From: Lachnospiraceae bacterium
GTDB lineage: Bacteria; Bacillota; Clostridia; Lachnospirales; Lachnospiraceae
Direction of reading: 5' to 3'
Length of the DNA: 64,000 nt
Assembly: GCA_910576335.1 (NCBI GenBank)
Contig: CAJTIU010000003.1
Coordinates: 186,001-250,000, forward strand
Part shown: one piece after another, positions 35,129 to 42,835 of the stretch
How the letters are laid out: each line of letters begins with the position of its first letter
How positions within the stretch are numbered: the stretch's first letter is position 1
Made by a program: the position numbers and the translations under genes
Notes under the pieces: model-generated
Database searches by the model: none
Told to the model about the DNA's origin: nothing
The model's input: only the letters and a program-made list of their open reading frames with translations

Positions 35129-36150
35129 AAAGCGTGAGACGAAAAATAGTGATTCTCTGTGTTTTCCTTCTAACTGCCGTCTCAGGATGCGGGGCGGCAG
35201 AGAAGGATATTCCCGGCAGAGATGTTCACCAGAAGGAGATACAGCAGGAAACAGCGGGAGACACAGAGGGGAGCATAGCAGCGCCGGAGCGTACTCCATG
35301 CCCGGAGTTTGATGGGGAGGATGTGCGGAATGTGAGGGTGGAGGCAGGAGGGGAGGTTTTATGGGAAATCGACTATCTGCCTCGGGAAGACAGAGGCAGT
35401 TACCTTTTCTGGGATATAAAGGTACCTTATCATTCCTGCGCAGTCGTAGATACAGAGAGTATGTTCCAGCTTTATAACAGGATTGCTTCTCTGGATTTTC
35501 ATAAAAAGGCAGAGTCTGCAGACACTGGAGCAACGGGACTTGAAAAACCGGAGAGAACCGTTACGCTGGATTATTATCAGGGAGACCAGAAGACTGCTGC
35601 GGATGGTACAAAGCCCATGCCGAATAAAACATTTACTCTGCTGGTTGGAAAGGAAAATGGAAAGGGTCAGTATTTTTGTTCATTGAAAGGGTACGAAAAA
35701 GAGCTCATTCTTCTTGACCAGACGGTTCTTGATGAAGTATTTGCAAAAAATCCGTACGATCTTATCTTGAAGATTCCATATGTGGTAGATATCTCCACGG
35801 TTTCCGAGGTACAGATTCAGTCAGGAGACAGGGAGTATACGATGAGAAGCCGGGATGGCAGTTATATACTTGGGGATAAGAAGAGCGATAAGAAGAAGTA
35901 CTCCGAGGTCTACCAGGCGCTTATGCAGCCCATGATCGCACAGGAACTGAAAGAAAAGAAAACTACTGACAGACAGCCGGTGCTGTCACTGGAATATAAG
36001 CGGTCAGACGCTGGGGAAGAGGACGTTGAGGTGCACTTTTATCCGTATGATAAAAGGTACGTGTCTGTGAATGTGAATGGAAATGAATTCTTCCTTGTCA
36101 GCAGCCGGGAGGTAGAACAGCTCCAGGAGGTGCTGGAGAAGAGCTTCTGA
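35125..36150 (+). CDS. Predicted lipoprotein in the xylan locus (DUF4340-like)
   Basis: A 341-residue secreted lipoprotein with KSVRRK, a hydrophobic core and lipobox AVSGCG, then an acidic Gln/Glu-rich linker. The C-terminal half (VSTVSEVQIQSGDREYTMRS ... SLEYKRSD ... VSVNVNGNEFFLVS) reads as paired beta-repeats resembling DUF4340 proteins. It overlaps the xylosidase stop by 4 bases (ATGA), so it is made with it; its role in xylan use is unclear. A 134-base gap follows. Confidence 0.7.
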   Translation: MKSVRRKIVILCVFLLTAVSGCGAAEKDIPGRDVHQKEIQQETAGDTEGSIAAPERTPCPEFDGEDVRNVRVEAGGEVLWEIDYLPREDRGSYLFWDIKVPYHSCAVVDTESMFQLYNRIASLDFHKKAESADTGATGLEKPERTVTLDYYQGDQKTAADGTKPMPNKTFTLLVGKENGKGQYFCSLKGYEKELILLDQTVLDEVFAKNPYDLILKIPYVVDISTVSEVQIQSGDREYTMRSRDGSYILGDKKSDKKKYSEVYQALMQPMIAQELKEKKTTDRQPVLSLEYKRSDAGEEDVEVHFYPYDKRYVSVNVNGNEFFLVSSREVEQLQEVLEKSF

Positions 36151-36284
36151 CCACAGACCGCCATACAGTCTGGGCTATGATTTTTAGAGCAAAATATCCT
36201 AGAAAGATGTAAAAAATCTCTATGTCTCAATCGGCTCCTTACTGGTAAATTAAGTTTATCACAAAAAGAAAAGGAGGATAAGGG

Positions 36285-39200
36285 ATGAAGAAAAATTTTA
36301 CATCTTTTTTTGCGCGGTGCAGAACCGGGATTGCAGCTATACTGGTTACAGCAATGACTCTGGTACCGGCACTGCCCGCACACGCAGAGGAGGGCACGCC
36401 CCCTTCACTGAAGGAACTGTTTGCGAAGGAGAACATGACGGTGGGATTTGCAGCGCCGAACAAGGTGTACTCTCATGAGGGAAAGAAGGAGCTTGCGCTT
36501 TACCATTTTAACAGCTTAACCTGTGAGAATGAGTGTAAGCCCGATGCGCTGTTGGATGAAACAACGAGCAAAAGCGACCTTTCACTTTATAATGAAAGTC
36601 CGGCTGTAAACTTTGAGAAGAACTTCAAGCCTGCGCTGGAGTTCTGCGAAAAAAATGGGCTGAAAATGAGGGGGCATACGCTGGTGTGGCATAATCAGAC
36701 TCCGGAATGGCTGTTCCATGAGGACTATGATACTACGAAGCCGCTGGCAAACAAAGAGCTTATGCTGAAGCGCATGGAAAATTACATTAAGACAGTACTG
36801 GAATATGTCCAGACGAATTATCCGGGGATTGTCTATGCATGGGACGTTGTAAATGAAGCCTTTTTTGACAGCGAGGAAGGGTCAGGCAAGGACGGCGAGA
36901 TCAGAAGTACAAGCAACTGGTATCAGACAATCGGCGATGAGTATATTGCGGCGGCATTCCGGTTTGCAAGAAGATATGCGGCCGAGGATGTGAAGCTGTT
37001 CTATAATGATTTTAACGCCATGGATCCTATGAAGCGCGAAGGAATCATGAAATACCTCAGCCCGGTTATTGAGGATGGTAATATAGATGGAATCGGTATG
37101 CAGTCTCACCTGAATGGGAATGAGGGGACAAGCCTCACGGAGATTGCAGATGCCATTGAACTCTATAAGAATGCCGGATTAATCATTCATGTCACAGAGC
37201 TGGATGTTGTAACAAAGACATCTATGGAACAGAATGGCGACTGGGAGCAGGAACTGGCAGATTTTTACTATGATTATATCTCCCTGATTCTTCAGAAAAA
37301 GAAGAACGGGGCGAAGATTGAGAATGTGACATTCTGGGGTATTAATGATGGTGATTCCTGGAAATACAATTGGGCGCCGCAGGGTCACTATTATCCATTA
37401 CTATTCCACGATGACCTGACGCCGAAGAAAGCATTTTACAGTGTTGTTGAGGCTTTGAAAAATTCAAGTATTCCTTCAGAAGATACGATATCCGAGGATT
37501 TTGAGGGAGACAGGACATCCGCCAGACCAAGAAACCAAGAGACGCTTACAATTGTGAAAGACGGCACAGCAAGGACGGGCAGTGGTTACCTGAAAGTATC
37601 TGGCCGCACCCAGACATGGGAAGGGGCCAAATTTGATGTATCAGACTTCAAGGGGAGGAAGATTACCATTGAGGCATGGATGCGAGGAACCAATGAGGGC
37701 AAAACGAATCTGAAGACACAGATGGAGCTGGTTACTAGTGGGGACTCAACCTATCCAGCTGTATATGCCGCAGAGGGTCAGAAGGGCGAGTGGATAGATG
37801 TTAGCGGTGAGTTTGACGTGCCGGAGGACGTGACTGCAGCCTATGTATATTTTGAGACTGACAACACGGCGGACTATGATCTGGATGATGTGAAGATAAC
37901 GGCAGATCCTTCCGGAACCGACATTCCTTCGGATGATATGATATTTGAAAAATTTGAGGGAGATGAGACATCCGCTATATCAAGAGACTTTGGCGAGAAA
38001 CTTACCATTATGAAAGACGGCACTGCAAAGTATGGCACTGGTTACCTGAAAGTGTCCGAGCGGCCTTATGCATGGGCAGCAGCGAGATTTGATGTGACAG
38101 CTTTCAAGGGTAAGAAGATTACCATTAACGCATGGATGAGAGGAACCAATCCGGGAAATACGAGCCTAAAGACACAGATGGAGCTGATTGTTGACACAAT
38201 TCCATCCTATGCGGGTGTATCTGCCGTACCGGGTCCCCAGAATCAGTGGGTGAATGTCGGCGGTACATATGAAGTGCCGGATTATGTGGACAAGGCCTAT
38301 GTATACTTTGAGACGGACAATACGGCAGATTATGACCTGGATAATGTGAAGATCACGGCAGGTCCTTCAGAACTTACCTATGTGGACACATCATCCTATG
38401 AGGTACTCAAAGACCTGTATGAGGATTACTTTATTATAGGAATGGAGACACCGAACAGTCTGTTAAAGTCTTCTGCACATTCAGGATTGATAAAGAAGGA
38501 ATTTAACAGTATCACTTTGGAGAATGAGTGTAAACCGGAGAATCTGTTCGATGAAGCAACAAGCAAGTCAGACATTGCAAAATATAATGAGTCACCGGCG
38601 GTTAAGTTTAATACGATTGAACCGGCCTTAAAGTTCTGTAAAGAAAACGGAATGAAAATGAGGGGACATACACTGATCTGGCACAACCAGACGCCAAACT
38701 GGGTTTTCTATAATGACTATGATGAGTCAAAGGGGCTGGCAGGGCGTGATCTGATGCTGAAGCGTATGGAGAGCTACATTAGACAGGTACTTGAATATAC
38801 GGAAAAGAATTATCCGGGTATCATCAATACATGGGATGTAGTGAATGAAGCAATCAATGACAATGACGCTGGAGATTTAAGAGATACAAAGTGGAAAGAA
38901 ACCATTGGAAATGACTACATCGAAAAGGCGTATGAATTCGCAAGAAAATATGCGGGTAAGAATGTAAAACTGTATTACAACGACTATAATGAGTACGTTC
39001 CGAACAAACAGAATGGAATCATTAAGACGTTAAAACCTGTACTGGAGGCAGGAAATATAGATGGAATCGGTATGCAGTCCCATCTCATGGCGTCCTGGCC
39101 AAGTATTGAAGACTATATGAGTGCAGTGAAGAAATATGCAGAGGCTGGCTTCGACATCCAGGTCACGGAGCTTGACATAGAAAAGAGTAATGCAGAGGAC

Positions 39201-40196
39201 TGGGAAGAGACGCAGAAGAATTGCTACTATGAATTAATGAAAAACTTGATCGCAGCAAAAGAGGACGGCGTCAATATTGAGTCAGTTACCTTCTGGGGAA
39301 TTTCTGATGAGTATTCCTGGAAGAGCCATACACTGCCGCTTCTCTTTAACAAAGATTTGTCAAAGAAGGGTGCATTTGAAGGTGTAGTAGCTGCAGCACA
39401 GGAAGCGAATAAGGCAAAAGACAAGGTAACGCCTGAGACAAAGGCGGCTTTGGAGACGGCAGTTGCAGCGGCGTCAAAATATAAAGAAGCTGATTATACG
39501 GCAGAGAGCTGGAAGGCATATATGGATGCTGTCAATGCTGCTAAAAAACTGGCAGAAAAAGCAGGTGTAACCAATACTGAGCTTCGGGCAGCGATCCAGA
39601 AGGTTCAGAATGCGGAGAAGGCTCTTGCAAAAAAAGACGTTAAGCCTCAGCAGGACATTAAGGTTCAGAAGGTTACGATCACAACTTCAACTTTATATAA
39701 GAAGGCAGCACTTGGAAAAACGGTTCAGCTTAAGGCCAGGGTAACACCGGACAATGCAAAGAATAAGGCCGTTAAATGGACATCATCCAACAAAAAATAT
39801 GCAAAGGTAAATTCCAAAGGGAAGGTTACGATTACTAAGTCTAAAGCATATGCCGGCAAGACTGTTAAAATTACTGCAAAGGCGGCAGACGGAAGTGGTA
39901 AGAAGGCGGTTTACAAGATTACGATCATGAAGGACTCCGTGAAAAAGATCAGCCTGAAGGCAGAAAAGTCTGTAAGAAGCGGAAAGAAACTGACGGTAAA
40001 AGCAACAGTGAAGACAACCGGTAAAAAGGCAAACAAAAAGCTGGTATGGACAACATCCAATAAGAAGTACGCAACTGTGAATTCAAAAGGAGTAGTCACA
40101 GCAAAGAAGGCCGGAAAGGGCAGGACTGTTAAGATTACGGCAAAGGCGACAGACGGAAGCAAGAAGAGCGCATCTGTTAAGATTAAAATTAAATAA
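36285..40196 (+). CDS. Secreted endo-1,4-beta-xylanase with two GH10 domains
   Basis: A 1303-residue secreted enzyme. Signal peptide to about residue 34 (PAHA). GH10-1 about 40-390 (acid/base E191 in WDVVNEAF, nucleophile E305 in VTELDVV). Two CBM-like beta-sandwich modules, about 395-545 and 546-695, that are tandem copies. GH10-2 about 700-1035 (E855 in WDVVNEAI, E962 in VTELDIE). A FIVAR-like helical module about 1046-1118, then two Lys-rich BIG2-like Ig repeats to the end. Both catalytic pairs are intact. No LPXTG or SLH anchor, so retention may be by the basic Ig repeats. GGAGGATAAGGG precedes the start. Confidence 0.94.
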   Translation: MKKNFTSFFARCRTGIAAILVTAMTLVPALPAHAEEGTPPSLKELFAKENMTVGFAAPNKVYSHEGKKELALYHFNSLTCENECKPDALLDETTSKSDLSLYNESPAVNFEKNFKPALEFCEKNGLKMRGHTLVWHNQTPEWLFHEDYDTTKPLANKELMLKRMENYIKTVLEYVQTNYPGIVYAWDVVNEAFFDSEEGSGKDGEIRSTSNWYQTIGDEYIAAAFRFARRYAAEDVKLFYNDFNAMDPMKREGIMKYLSPVIEDGNIDGIGMQSHLNGNEGTSLTEIADAIELYKNAGLIIHVTELDVVTKTSMEQNGDWEQELADFYYDYISLILQKKKNGAKIENVTFWGINDGDSWKYNWAPQGHYYPLLFHDDLTPKKAFYSVVEALKNSSIPSEDTISEDFEGDRTSARPRNQETLTIVKDGTARTGSGYLKVSGRTQTWEGAKFDVSDFKGRKITIEAWMRGTNEGKTNLKTQMELVTSGDSTYPAVYAAEGQKGEWIDVSGEFDVPEDVTAAYVYFETDNTADYDLDDVKITADPSGTDIPSDDMIFEKFEGDETSAISRDFGEKLTIMKDGTAKYGTGYLKVSERPYAWAAARFDVTAFKGKKITINAWMRGTNPGNTSLKTQMELIVDTIPSYAGVSAVPGPQNQWVNVGGTYEVPDYVDKAYVYFETDNTADYDLDNVKITAGPSELTYVDTSSYEVLKDLYEDYFIIGMETPNSLLKSSAHSGLIKKEFNSITLENECKPENLFDEATSKSDIAKYNESPAVKFNTIEPALKFCKENGMKMRGHTLIWHNQTPNWVFYNDYDESKGLAGRDLMLKRMESYIRQVLEYTEKNYPGIINTWDVVNEAINDNDAGDLRDTKWKETIGNDYIEKAYEFARKYAGKNVKLYYNDYNEYVPNKQNGIIKTLKPVLEAGNIDGIGMQSHLMASWPSIEDYMSAVKKYAEAGFDIQVTELDIEKSNAEDWEETQKNCYYELMKNLIAAKEDGVNIESVTFWGISDEYSWKSHTLPLLFNKDLSKKGAFEGVVAAAQEANKAKDKVTPETKAALETAVAAASKYKEADYTAESWKAYMDAVNAAKKLAEKAGVTNTELRAAIQKVQNAEKALAKKDVKPQQDIKVQKVTITTSTLYKKAALGKTVQLKARVTPDNAKNKAVKWTSSNKKYAKVNSKGKVTITKSKAYAGKTVKITAKAADGSGKKAVYKITIMKDSVKKISLKAEKSVRSGKKLTVKATVKTTGKKANKKLVWTTSNKKYATVNSKGVVTAKKAGKGRTVKITAKATDGSKKSASVKIKIK

Positions 40197-40207
40197 TTGA
40201 CATAATA

Positions 40208-40259
40208 CAATTGTGGGAGTGCATTAGAGCGTGTTGGAAAATGCATTCCTGCAATTGTT
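40208..40259. repeat. Hairpin after the xylanase gene
   Basis: ACAATTGTGGGAGTGCATT pairs with AATGCATTCCTGCAATTGT across a 13-base loop. It resembles the GGATTGTGGGAGTGCG module at 24447 and 56608 and may end the xylanase transcript, though no T-run follows. Confidence 0.6.
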
Positions 40260-40406
40260 GCTATTTCACGGACTAACCGTCCGCTTATAGTAACGCATCC
40301 AGCCCATTTAAAAGTCGCTTTCAGCGAGGGGGCCGGATGCCGGAAGCCACCACTTTACTGGCTCGGATGCCGTGCAGCAGGGTGCACGGTCCCGTGAATA
40401 GTAACG
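40258..40406. repeat. Family 3 element copy
   Basis: Bounded by TGCTATTTCACGGACTAACCG and CCCGTGAATAGTAACG in inverted orientation, about 149 bp. It directly abuts the transposase remnant that begins at about 40411. Confidence 0.7.
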
Positions 40407-40410
40407 AAAC

Positions 40411-40547
40411 CTCGTCCGCAAGACAGATACCACTGCAAAACGCCATTAGAAGTGCGTCAGGAAGCGCTGGCTTCTGATATACCTATAGAATACCTTGTTC
40501 CGGAAAACAAACGGATAAACAAATATAAAGAGAAATGGTGTGCATAG
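40411..40547 (+). pseudogene. IS3-type transposase, C-terminal scrap
   Basis: In the frame ending at TAG 40545-40547 the translation reads DRYHCKTPLEVRQEALASD and then PENKRINKYKEKW. That is what I recall of the C-terminus of IS3-group OrfB integrases of Clostridia (…RYH.KTP.EVR.EAL … NKRI.KYK.KW). Nothing of the DDE core remains, and the 5' side is replaced by the family 3 element. It marks past IS activity at the edge of the A+T-rich island. Confidence 0.55.
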
Positions 40548-40590
40548 AAAAATGCCTACACTTCAAATCGAAATGCAGGCATTATTCGCA

Positions 40591-40740
40591 CTAAATTTTA
40601 GATATTTCATACCAAAAGACAAGCATTGTAGCTAAATCAAAATTTTTGGATTTTCCCACAATGCTGATTACTACGGAATCACCCAATTCTTTATATATCA
40701 GAAAATCAGATGTTGATAGATAGTAAAATAAATTGAGCAT
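40591..40740 (-). pseudogene. Possible m5C DNA methyltransferase C-terminal scrap
   Basis: A 49-codon minus-strand frame containing STSDFLIYKELGDSVVISIV. This resembles the last conserved motif of cytosine-5 methyltransferases (motif X, …D.QLYKQ.GNSVVVPVI…), followed by an unrelated tail. No other methyltransferase motif is nearby, so at best it is a remnant. It overlaps the promoter of the next plus-strand gene. Confidence 0.35.
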
Positions 40741-40768
40741 TGATTTTAACTGCCTTTAAATATATAAT
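40740..40768 (+). promoter_or_regulatory. Strong sigma-A promoter of the CD3324-like gene
   Basis: TTGATT (40740-40745) and TATAAT (40763-40768) are 17 bases apart. The predicted start is near 40775, leaving a leader of about 120 bases with its own tiny frame and hairpin. Confidence 0.75.
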
Positions 40769-40798
40769 ATTTTTTGGCAAAGGAGGTAAGATTAATTT

Positions 40799-40863
40799 AT
40801 GAGTAGAACAAAAGTTGCATAGCATGAGCTATTGCAAAAAACTAAAAAGTAATAGTTCATGCT
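40799..40863 (+). promoter_or_regulatory. Leader mini-ORF and 13-bp hairpin
   Basis: AGGAGG (40781-40786) precedes ATG AGT AGA ACA AAA GTT (40799), which ends at TAG 40820-40822 after seven residues. The stop falls at the foot of a 13-bp stem AGCATGAGCTATT (40821-40833) / AATAGTTCATGCT (40851-40863). A second ribosome site AGGAGG (40883) serves the real gene. The layout resembles a translational attenuator. Confidence 0.5.
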
Positions 40864-40896
40864 TATCCTAAATAATTTCTTTAGGAGGTGCAACAC

Positions 40897-41175
40897 ATGA
40901 ACTATATAAGTGCAAAAGATGTATTGCCAATGGAGATAATTAAGCAGATACAATGCTATGTAGAGGGTCAGATTATCTATATCCCTAAATCGGAACCTAA
41001 GAAAAAAGGACGAAAAGCGGATACTTTGGCAAAAAGAGAACTATCTATACGAAATACAAATATCTACATGGAATATATTAGCGGGCTTTCAATTAAGCAA
41101 CTCTCCCAAAAGTATTTTCTTGTAGAAAAAAGTATTCAAAGAATTGTAAGACAGGAAAAAACAAAGAACTTATAA
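40897..41175 (+). CDS. CD3324 family (Mor-like) DNA-binding protein
   Basis: A 92-residue protein started at ATG 40897, eight bases after AGGAGG; the GTG at 40888 is inside that site. It opens NYISAKDVLPMEIIKQIQCYVEGQ, has a basic KKKGRKAD linker, and ends with a helix-turn-helix (GLSIKQLSQKYFLVEKSIQRIVRQ), as in CD3324/Mor-type regulators. It has a strong promoter, a structured leader and its own terminator, so it is a monocistron. Visibly A+T-rich compared with neighbours. Confidence 0.82.
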   Translation: MNYISAKDVLPMEIIKQIQCYVEGQIIYIPKSEPKKKGRKADTLAKRELSIRNTNIYMEYISGLSIKQLSQKYFLVEKSIQRIVRQEKTKNL

Positions 41176-41177
41176 CA

Positions 41178-41216
41178 AAAAGATGTGCCATGTAAAAATG
41201 TGGCACATCTTTTATT
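41178..41216 (+). terminator. Rho-independent terminator of the CD3324-like gene
   Basis: AAAAGATGTGCCA (41178-41190) pairs with TGGCACATCTTTT (41201-41213) around TGTAAAAATG, with ATT continuing the T-rich tail. Perfect 13-bp stem. Confidence 0.88.
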
Positions 41217-41333
41217 ATAAATTCAAAGCGTTCCCCTATCAGCAATAAAATAGATTATACTATTTCATGTGGAGAAAATGGAAATTTCTATAACTTTCAC
41301 AGAACAATATAAGGAGCGTAAGGAGAGAATGAC

Positions 41334-41867
41334 ATGGAGAACAAAATAATCGTAGCCGAATCAGAAAGATTGATTTTAAGAAGATACACAAAAGAAGATA
41401 TACAGGACTTGTTTGAATATTTATCTGATAAAGAAGTTGTGAAATACGAGCCATATAAACCGCTATCTTTTGACCAAACAAAAAAAAATCTTGAATGGCG
41501 CATAGGTACAGATGAAATGATTGCTGTCGAATTGAAAAATTCGCACAAAATGATTGGAAATGTTTATATGGGAAAACGTGATTTTGAAGCACTGGAAATA
41601 GGATATGTATTTAATCAAAATTATTGGGGAAATGGTTATGCTGCTGAGAGTTGCAAAGTCTTAATTCAACAGGCATTTTCAAATGGAGTGCATAGGATAT
41701 ACGCAGAATGTGACCCCGGCAATAAGAATTCATGGAGATTACTTGAAGCGTTAGAATTTCAGCGTGAAGCTCATTTTAGAAAGAATGTATATTTTTGGAG
41801 AGATGAAACTGGAAAGGCAATTTGGAAAGATACGTATGTATATGCCAAATTAAATAATAATTTATAA
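41334..41867 (+). CDS. GNAT family N-acetyltransferase (RimJ/RimL-like)
   Basis: A 177-residue acetyltransferase. Seen: SERLILRRYTKEDIQDLF at the N-terminus, IGYVFNQNYWGNGYAAES (acetyl-CoA loop QxxWGxGxA) and ECDPGNKNSWRLLEALEFQREA. Members acetylate protein N-termini, ribosomal proteins or small molecules including some drugs. AAGGAGAGAATGAC precedes the start. It is an A+T-rich monocistron in the decayed island. The 243 bases after it (41868-42110) contain no recognisable gene. Confidence 0.88.
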   Translation: MENKIIVAESERLILRRYTKEDIQDLFEYLSDKEVVKYEPYKPLSFDQTKKNLEWRIGTDEMIAVELKNSHKMIGNVYMGKRDFEALEIGYVFNQNYWGNGYAAESCKVLIQQAFSNGVHRIYAECDPGNKNSWRLLEALEFQREAHFRKNVYFWRDETGKAIWKDTYVYAKLNNNL

Positions 41868-42110
41868 ATTATATATGCAGTAAAGATGCGTAAATAGAAA
41901 GCAAAAGATAGACCACCAGCATTACACTATTCCAAAGCAAAAATAAAAGAGCGTAACATGGAAATGATAATCAAGGAACAATAGATTAAAATGTCCTTTG
42001 AATTATAACAATGTAACTTTGAAAAATGGATATATAGTAAAGCAACGGCAAATCGGAATTTTATAGAATGATTCGATAGACTTTCAAAGCGTTAATGAGG
42101 TTGAGAAAAA

Positions 42111-42619
42111 ATGTATAAACATCACGAAGAATCTATTGAAAATATGAAAGAGTTTTTTAGGAAGCAGGTAGCTATTGCCTTGATTCTTATAGGTTCTGTT
42201 GAGAAGGGAACGGAGCGGGAAGATTCTGACCTTGATTGTGCGGTTATTTTATCGCAAGAAGAATATGCCCGAAAAAAGAAAGATAATATAACAAGCGAGG
42301 CCGTGGAGGGGCTATGCACATATGAAGGCGGGTATTTTGACGTAAAATATATGACAAAGGGATACCTTAAGGAGTTGTCTGAGAAAGGCAGTGAACCTGC
42401 GCGAAACACTTTCACAAAATCCAGAATACTATTCTGTAACGATACAGAGATTGAAAGTATATGAAAATGCATACTATAGCAGAAATAATATACAGCGTAT
42501 ACCGAATGATACTTCAAGAAAATGAGATTTTATTTGATTGTAACAGACGATTAGAAAAGCAAGTAGAATCCATCTCTCCCCAAACTGTCGAATTGGTTAG
42601 ATTAGGGAGACAACTTGAG
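42111..42619 (+). pseudogene. Nucleotidyltransferase, internally deleted and frameshifted
   Basis: The first part (42111-42464, 117 codons) has the nucleotidyltransferase motif GSVEKGTEREDSDLD and YEGGYFDVKYMTKGYL and stops after DTEIESI. A second frame (42461-42619) carries KMHTIAEIIYSVYRMILQENEILFDCNRRLEKQ, the continuation expected in intact relatives, in which I recall several tens of residues between these blocks. So an internal deletion put the two parts out of frame. The 3' end then runs directly into an HsdR remnant. GAGGTTGAGAAAAA precedes the ATG. Confidence 0.65.
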
Positions 42620-42764
42620 GTTTCTCAAAGTATTGAGGACACAGGTGAAGCATTTTTTGAGGAAATATAAGTATTCGCCGGAGAAAGCTAGAGGTGCTGT
42701 TGATATTGTGATAAAACAGGCGGAATGGATGAGCAGCAATAGCTGTCATTTTTTATGTTTTTGA
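42606..42764 (+). pseudogene. Type I restriction enzyme HsdR, C-terminal scrap
   Basis: In the frame ending at TGA 42762-42764 the translation contains LRTQVKHFLRKYKYSPEK and then AVDIVIKQAEWMSSN. This closely follows the extreme C-terminus of HsdR proteins (…V.RLLKKYKYPPE…AV.TVM.Q.E…). Only about 50 codons remain; no helicase or nuclease motifs, HsdM or HsdS are in the window. The frame is different from that of the nucleotidyltransferase fragment it overlaps. Confidence 0.55.
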
Positions 42765-42765
42765 A

Positions 42766-42794
42766 TTGATTGTGGTGAGAAATTACGGTATAGT
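42766..42794 (+). promoter_or_regulatory. Promoter of the CoA-disulfide reductase fusion gene
   Basis: TTGATT (42766-42771) and TATAGT (42789-42794) with a 17-base spacer. The start would be near 42801, 35 bases before the ATG. It begins immediately after the HsdR scrap stop. Confidence 0.7.
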
Positions 42795-42835
42795 ATTCTT
42801 ATAGATTTTAATGCTGATGAAAGGAGCAGTGATAT

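Noticed and set aside
40264-40406. CRISPR-like repetitive structure
   Set aside because: Repeats are inverted, not regularly spaced direct repeats with unique spacers; no cas genes are present.
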